DNA from: JALZOC01 sp035758845
GTDB taxonomy: Bacteria > Acidobacteriota > Vicinamibacteria > Vicinamibacterales > 2-12-FULL-66-21
Assembly: GCA_035758845.1 (NCBI GenBank)
Contig: DASTVZ010000012.1
Coordinates: 1-64,000 of the forward strand
Direction of reading: 5' to 3'
DNA: 64,000 bases
The notes under the pieces are model-generated. The model saw nothing but the letters and a program-made list of their open reading frames with translations. It did not search any database and was not told the DNA's origin. This document shows, piece by piece, positions 60,361-64,000 of this stretch. Every line of letters begins with the position of its first letter. Positions within the stretch are counted from its first letter, which is position 1. The translations under genes were made by a program, and so were the position numbers.

Positions 60361-62483
60361 GCGAGTGTCTGCGATGATACCCGTTCTTCGGGATCCGGGA
60401 TCCGCTGTCCGGGATCCGGAATCCGGGGTTCTCGGGGCTGCTCCGCGGTTTTCAGCAAGCACCGCAGCACTTCCGCGACACTCCATGCCTGCGCGATGCA
60501 CCCACGCGGCACGTAGGGAGAATCAGCGTCGAAGATCTCGCTGATCGAACCAACACACGCCTGGTTCAAGTGTGCATCGAAGCCCAGAAGGAGATCTTTC
60601 GCGCCGCCGCGGTCGTCCGGATAGACCTTGAGCCACGCATCGACGAACGGACCGATCAACCACGCCCAGACCGTGCCCTGATGATACGCCGCGTCGCGCG
60701 ATCGCAGATCGCCAAAGTACTTCGGCTTGTAATCAGCATGCCCTGGCGCAAGCGAGCGGAGACCGAGAGGCGTCAAAAGGCGACCGCGGACGACCTTCAT
60801 TACGGCCGTCCAATGCTTGCGATCGAGGACGGGACTGTCCAATGAAATCGCAAACACCTGATTCGGCCGGCACGCGGCATCGTCCCCCTGCGGTCCGTCG
60901 ACGACGTCGTACAGGTAACCGCCCTTTCCGTACCAAAACCGATCGTTGAACGCGCGCTCCGCTCGGAGGGCCCTCCCCTCTAAATCGAGGGCCAGCGCAC
61001 CCTCCGGGACTCCAAGCTCATTCACCCAACGTTGAAGCAGACGTAGCGCGTTGAACCAGAGCGCGTTGATCTCCACTGCTTTCCCGCGCCGTGGCGTGAC
61101 CACCCAGTCGTCGACCTTCGCGTCCATCCACGTCAGCTGATAGCCATCGGCCCCTTGTCTCAAGAGGCCGTCATTCTCGTCAACGCCAATGCCGAAGCGC
61201 GTCCCCTGCACGTGGCAACGAACGATCTCGATGAACGTCGGCAACAACAGGCGAAGTGTGTCGTAATCCTCGGTCACCCGGACGTAGCGATCGACCGCGT
61301 GAAAAAACCACAAGGTGGCATCGGCCGTGTGGTAGAGACCTTCACGCGCGCCATCAGGAAACATGTTCGGGATCAGCCCATCTCGAACGTAGTGGCCGAA
61401 TGTGCGCAGGATGTAGGCCGCCTCACGATAGCGACGCGTGGACAGCGTCAGCCCTTCGAGACTGATCATCGTGTCGCGGCCCCAGTCCGTGAACCAGTGA
61501 TACCCCGCGATCACAGTACGAACGTGTTCACCGGCGGCGCGCGCCCGGGCCGCTTCCTCTGCGCGCCCGGCGGGTGTGATCACGAATTGATCGGCCGCAA
61601 GCACGAGCTCGCACGCAAGATGCTCGCGAGGCGGACCGGCGATCTCGAGCAAGTGACGACGCCGATCGAGTTCAGCCTGCGCGGCATGTTCTGGACTCAA
61701 CGCTTCAATGGATTCCCACGTTTCGCTGGAGGCAATCAGCGTGACCGGCTGGCCGTCGTGCAGATCCACGCGAAAATATCCAGGGCTCCACAGCGATCCC
61801 ACCGACTCGTAGCCCCGCAGCTTCTCCATCGTGTACGGGACTTCGGGTGTGCCCACCTCATCGAGCGTGAGCGCGGCGCGTTCACCGTGCAGCCGCAGCC
61901 GGAGCACGGGAAGACCTGGTCCGGCACACACCTCGTAGCGGTTTTTGACCGCATTGAGCGTGTAAGGCAAGGAGCCACCTTCTGTGACAGGTGCTTCGTA
62001 CGAACGGAAATGCATAGACGGCCGCAGAGTCAGGCGAAGCGGACCTTTGCCGGCCAGCAGGCGGTACGTCACATGGGTGGTGTTGTGGCCGTGCGGCATC
62101 AGCACCCGCTTCTCGACTCCGAAGCCGCCGAAGTCGTACACCCAGACCGGCAGGCCGAGATCGAGACGAAACTCGATCAAGTGACCGCCTCGATCCGCGG
62201 CGTTCGTTCCGGCAACCTGGCTCTCGTCGCCGAGCCAGCTGACCTGTCCAGTGCCGAACCGCACGCGTTCGAGAAGATGGTTAAGGAGGACCATGCGCCC
62301 GAGGGGTGCCGGCAGAGACGATACGAGAAGACCGTGATAGCGGCGAGTGACGACCCCAGCCACCGTCCCCGATGCGTAGCCACCGAGCCCGTTTGCGACG
62401 AGCCATTCGAGCCGCGGCATTGGCGCGTCAGTGTCCCTGTCCTGCGGATTTTCAATTCGGCGCGTCAATTCAAGTGGTGCCAT
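60357..62483 (-). CDS. Glycogen debranching enzyme (amylo-alpha-1,6-glucosidase family)
   Basis: A 708-residue protein. LEWLVANGLGGYASGTVAGVVTRRYHGLL opens the N-terminal GDE module and FTDWGRDTMISLEGL starts the (alpha/alpha)6 barrel with the acidic residues used for catalysis. TWMDAKVDDWVVTPRRGKAVEINALW and KYFGDLRSRDAAYHQGTVWAWLIGPF follow as in bacterial GDE. It removes alpha-1,6 branches from glycogen. The last about 17 codons are made of a 7-base repeat and read RIPDPGQRIPDPEE, a 7-residue period. It overlaps treZ before it and rsgA after it. Confidence 0.9.
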   Translation of the reverse strand: MAPLELTRRIENPQDRDTDAPMPRLEWLVANGLGGYASGTVAGVVTRRYHGLLVSSLPAPLGRMVLLNHLLERVRFGTGQVSWLGDESQVAGTNAADRGGHLIEFRLDLGLPVWVYDFGGFGVEKRVLMPHGHNTTHVTYRLLAGKGPLRLTLRPSMHFRSYEAPVTEGGSLPYTLNAVKNRYEVCAGPGLPVLRLRLHGERAALTLDEVGTPEVPYTMEKLRGYESVGSLWSPGYFRVDLHDGQPVTLIASSETWESIEALSPEHAAQAELDRRRHLLEIAGPPREHLACELVLAADQFVITPAGRAEEAARARAAGEHVRTVIAGYHWFTDWGRDTMISLEGLTLSTRRYREAAYILRTFGHYVRDGLIPNMFPDGAREGLYHTADATLWFFHAVDRYVRVTEDYDTLRLLLPTFIEIVRCHVQGTRFGIGVDENDGLLRQGADGYQLTWMDAKVDDWVVTPRRGKAVEINALWFNALRLLQRWVNELGVPEGALALDLEGRALRAERAFNDRFWYGKGGYLYDVVDGPQGDDAACRPNQVFAISLDSPVLDRKHWTAVMKVVRGRLLTPLGLRSLAPGHADYKPKYFGDLRSRDAAYHQGTVWAWLIGPFVDAWLKVYPDDRGGAKDLLLGFDAHLNQACVGSISEIFDADSPYVPRGCIAQAWSVAEVLRCLLKTAEQPREPRIPDPGQRIPDPEERVSSQTLA
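60391..60432 (+). repeat. Heptanucleotide array, unit GGATCCG (6 units) inside a CDS end
   Basis: GGATCCG, GGATCCG, CTGTCCG, GGATCCG, GAATCCG, GGGTTCT without phase slip. It codes for the tail of the debranching enzyme on the minus strand. Confidence 0.8.
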
Positions 62484-64000
62484 ATTCCGTTACAGGCGAG
62501 CCGACCAGCAGAACGGCAGCTTCGCCAGGCAGTCTCCATTCCGACTGCTGGTTGAGCGGCGGAGTGCCGTTGCCACCGTAGGCTATCGACTCGCTGCTCC
62601 ACAGAAGTGACCACCCATCCGGCCCTGGAGGTGCGAGCAGCGGTTCCGGCGCAGGGCTCAATTCCAGATCGCATCCAGGATTCACGATCAGGAGGTAGTG
62701 CTCCGCGCGTCCAAAGTATCGAAGTGCCATGACGTTGGTCCGCAGAACCGCGCCATCGACACGTTCGGGATGCGAAATCGTCTTGTGCTCACGCCGTAGC
62801 CGCAACAGGTCGCGATGGAGCGCGTACGCCCACGCGTGCGTCGTCCGCTGATTCAAATCGAGCTTGCACTCGAGAAACGTCGCTTCGTCCACTGGTGACG
62901 GCAACGCTGGACCGACGGCTGGATCCGACACACTCGCGAACTGTGACAGAAATTCGCGGCGGCCGCTGCGGATTCCCTCGCGGAGCGACTCGCGGTGATC
63001 GGCAAAGAACAGAAACGGCGCCGATGACGCGAACTCCTGTCCTTGAAACAAGAGCGGCGTCGCCGGTCCGAGCAAGGTCAGCGCGGTCATCGCGCGATAT
63101 CGCCCTGGAGATGACAACTGATGCAGACGGCGACCGAATGCCGAGTTCGCGACCTGATCGTGATTCTCGAGGTAAGCGACAAACGCATGAGCAGGAAGAT
63201 CGAGTGCAGGCGTGCCACGGGTTTTTTTCTGCCACGCGTACCACTGCCCCTGATACAGGTACCCGTACTTCGCGCAGGCGATGAGTTCCGCCGCCGAGCC
63301 GGTGTAATCCGTGTAGTAGGCTTCGCGCCGGCCGGTCAAGGCCACGACCGCGGTGTGGTGATAATCGTCATTCCACAACGCGTCGAGTCCATATCCTCCT
63401 TCCGCCGGTGGCCGAACCAGCTTCGTTTCCTGCGGTTCGTTTTCAGCAATCAGATAGACGCGCTTCTGTCCGGCCGCTTCGCGGGCTCGACGAACCATGG
63501 ATTCGATGACGTGCTCGCGCGACGCATCTTTGACGTCCTGTGTGGCATCGAACCGCAACCCGTCAAAATGAAACTCATCGATCCAGTAGCCGGCGTTCTC
63601 GACGAAGTAGGCGCGCGCCGGTTCGCTATCTTCAAAGTTGATCGCGCGTCCCCAGTCGTTCTTGTATCGATCGGTGAAGTAGTCCGCGGAGAACTCTTCC
63701 AGGTAGTTACCATCAGGACCGAGATGGTTATAAACGACGTCAAGGATCACCCCGAGTCCGGCGACGTGCGCGCGATCGATGAACGCGCGCAGATCGTCTG
63801 GTGTACCGTACAGCCGCGTCGGGGCATACAGATTGACACCGTCGTATCCCCAGCCGAAGCGACCGGCGAAGTCACCGACCGGCATCATTTCGATCACGGT
63901 GATCCCGAGATCGGCTAACGCGTCGAGTTCGTTTGCCGCGGCAGCCCACGTGCCCTGCGGCGTGAACGTGCCGACGTGCATCTCGTACAGGACCTGACCT
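62470..64000 (-). CDS. treZ: Malto-oligosyltrehalose trehalohydrolase, C-terminal part (5' end outside window)
   Basis: The frame stays open to the window edge, so the N-terminus is missing; about 510 residues remain. GH13 motifs in order: VLYEMHVGTFTPQGTW, VILDVVYNHLGPDGN, GLRFDATQDV (nucleophile Asp), LIAENEPQET (acid/base Glu), and AYLENHDQVAN (third Asp). LYAPTRLYG and PLLFQGQEFASS fit TreZ. The enzyme releases trehalose from maltooligosyltrehalose made by TreY. It overlaps the debranching enzyme by 14 bases, so glycogen-to-trehalose conversion is likely encoded here, with TreY perhaps just outside. Confidence 0.9.
   Translation of the reverse strand, partial: GQVLYEMHVGTFTPQGTWAAAANELDALADLGITVIEMMPVGDFAGRFGWGYDGVNLYAPTRLYGTPDDLRAFIDRAHVAGLGVILDVVYNHLGPDGNYLEEFSADYFTDRYKNDWGRAINFEDSEPARAYFVENAGYWIDEFHFDGLRFDATQDVKDASREHVIESMVRRAREAAGQKRVYLIAENEPQETKLVRPPAEGGYGLDALWNDDYHHTAVVALTGRREAYYTDYTGSAAELIACAKYGYLYQGQWYAWQKKTRGTPALDLPAHAFVAYLENHDQVANSAFGRRLHQLSSPGRYRAMTALTLLGPATPLLFQGQEFASSAPFLFFADHRESLREGIRSGRREFLSQFASVSDPAVGPALPSPVDEATFLECKLDLNQRTTHAWAYALHRDLLRLRREHKTISHPERVDGAVLRTNVMALRYFGRAEHYLLIVNPGCDLELSPAPEPLLAPPGPDGWSLLWSSESIAYGGNGTPPLNQQSEWRLPGEAAVLLVGSPVTEYGTT

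Noticed and set aside
61155..62555. 466-codon plus-strand open frame
   Set aside because: Shadow of the debranching enzyme gene; no motif, composition dominated by Arg, His and Gln.

Overview
GC-rich (roughly 60% or more) bacterial chromosome segment with densely packed, often overlapping genes. It is most likely from an acidobacterium of the Vicinamibacteria type. The indicators are a VWFA-related protein of the kind amplified in Acidobacteriota (37154-38080), a decayed protein kinase of the large kinase-propeller type common there (32994-33399), and the mixture of Ccm cytochrome maturation with an actinobacteria-like kinase/SEDS cluster. The taxonomy is inference; no rRNA is present. No transposase, phage gene or CRISPR array was seen.

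Layout. 1-18 kb: envelope and surface-sugar region. It holds two paralogous LamG-like secreted proteins, a radical SAM/SPASM enzyme, a flippase-like protein, three GT-C type polytopic proteins (one with an N-terminal PA14 domain), a GH-A-like lipoprotein, a DedA protein, two GT2 transferases, and an operon coding a YvcK/CofD-like protein fused to a degenerate GT2 domain plus a GlmU-like nucleotidyltransferase plus a GT2. 18-23 kb: outer-membrane barrel, inositol-phosphatase, anti-sigma kinase, aroA-aroK, phosphoesterase. 23-31 kb: cytochrome c maturation operon (ccmE, a CcmF-CcmH fusion, two membrane proteins of unknown role, ccmA, ccmB, ccmC, CcmD, and a 52-residue membrane peptide). 31-37 kb: Maf, DUF721/DciA-like protein, thiolase, kinase pseudogene, PrmA, TPR-metalloprotease, VapBC, 3-hydroxyacyl-CoA dehydrogenase. 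37-42.5 kb: VWA and TPR proteins, PilT, a YdjM-like membrane protein, recA. 42.5-52 kb: a long minus-strand operon linking an FtsB-like protein, FHA protein, 31-residue membrane peptide, PP2C with a beta-helix, Ser/Thr kinase, a RodA-PBP fusion and a second FHA protein; then tRNA-Phe. 52-64 kb: lipoprotein, nitrilase-family amidase, NtrB/NtrC-like two-component pair, ABC-2 exporter, and an RsgA/debranching enzyme/TreZ operon cut by the window end.

Most striking are (i) the kinase/phosphatase/FHA/RodA-PBP operon, (ii) the YvcK-GT2 fusion operon, (iii) at least five copies of a GC-rich hairpin element, four of them placed as 5' leaders directly before start codons, and (iv) about a dozen arrays of degenerate short tandem repeats with strict 7-nt (also 8-, 10-, 11-nt) periods, two of which run into coding regions and supply C-terminal tails.

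Many gene starts were moved inward from the longest open frame. Reasons are stop/start overlaps with the upstream gene (ATGA, GTGA, TTGA, TAATG), visible Shine-Dalgarno sequences, or removal of N-terminal stretches that only translate repeats or the antisense of a neighbour.
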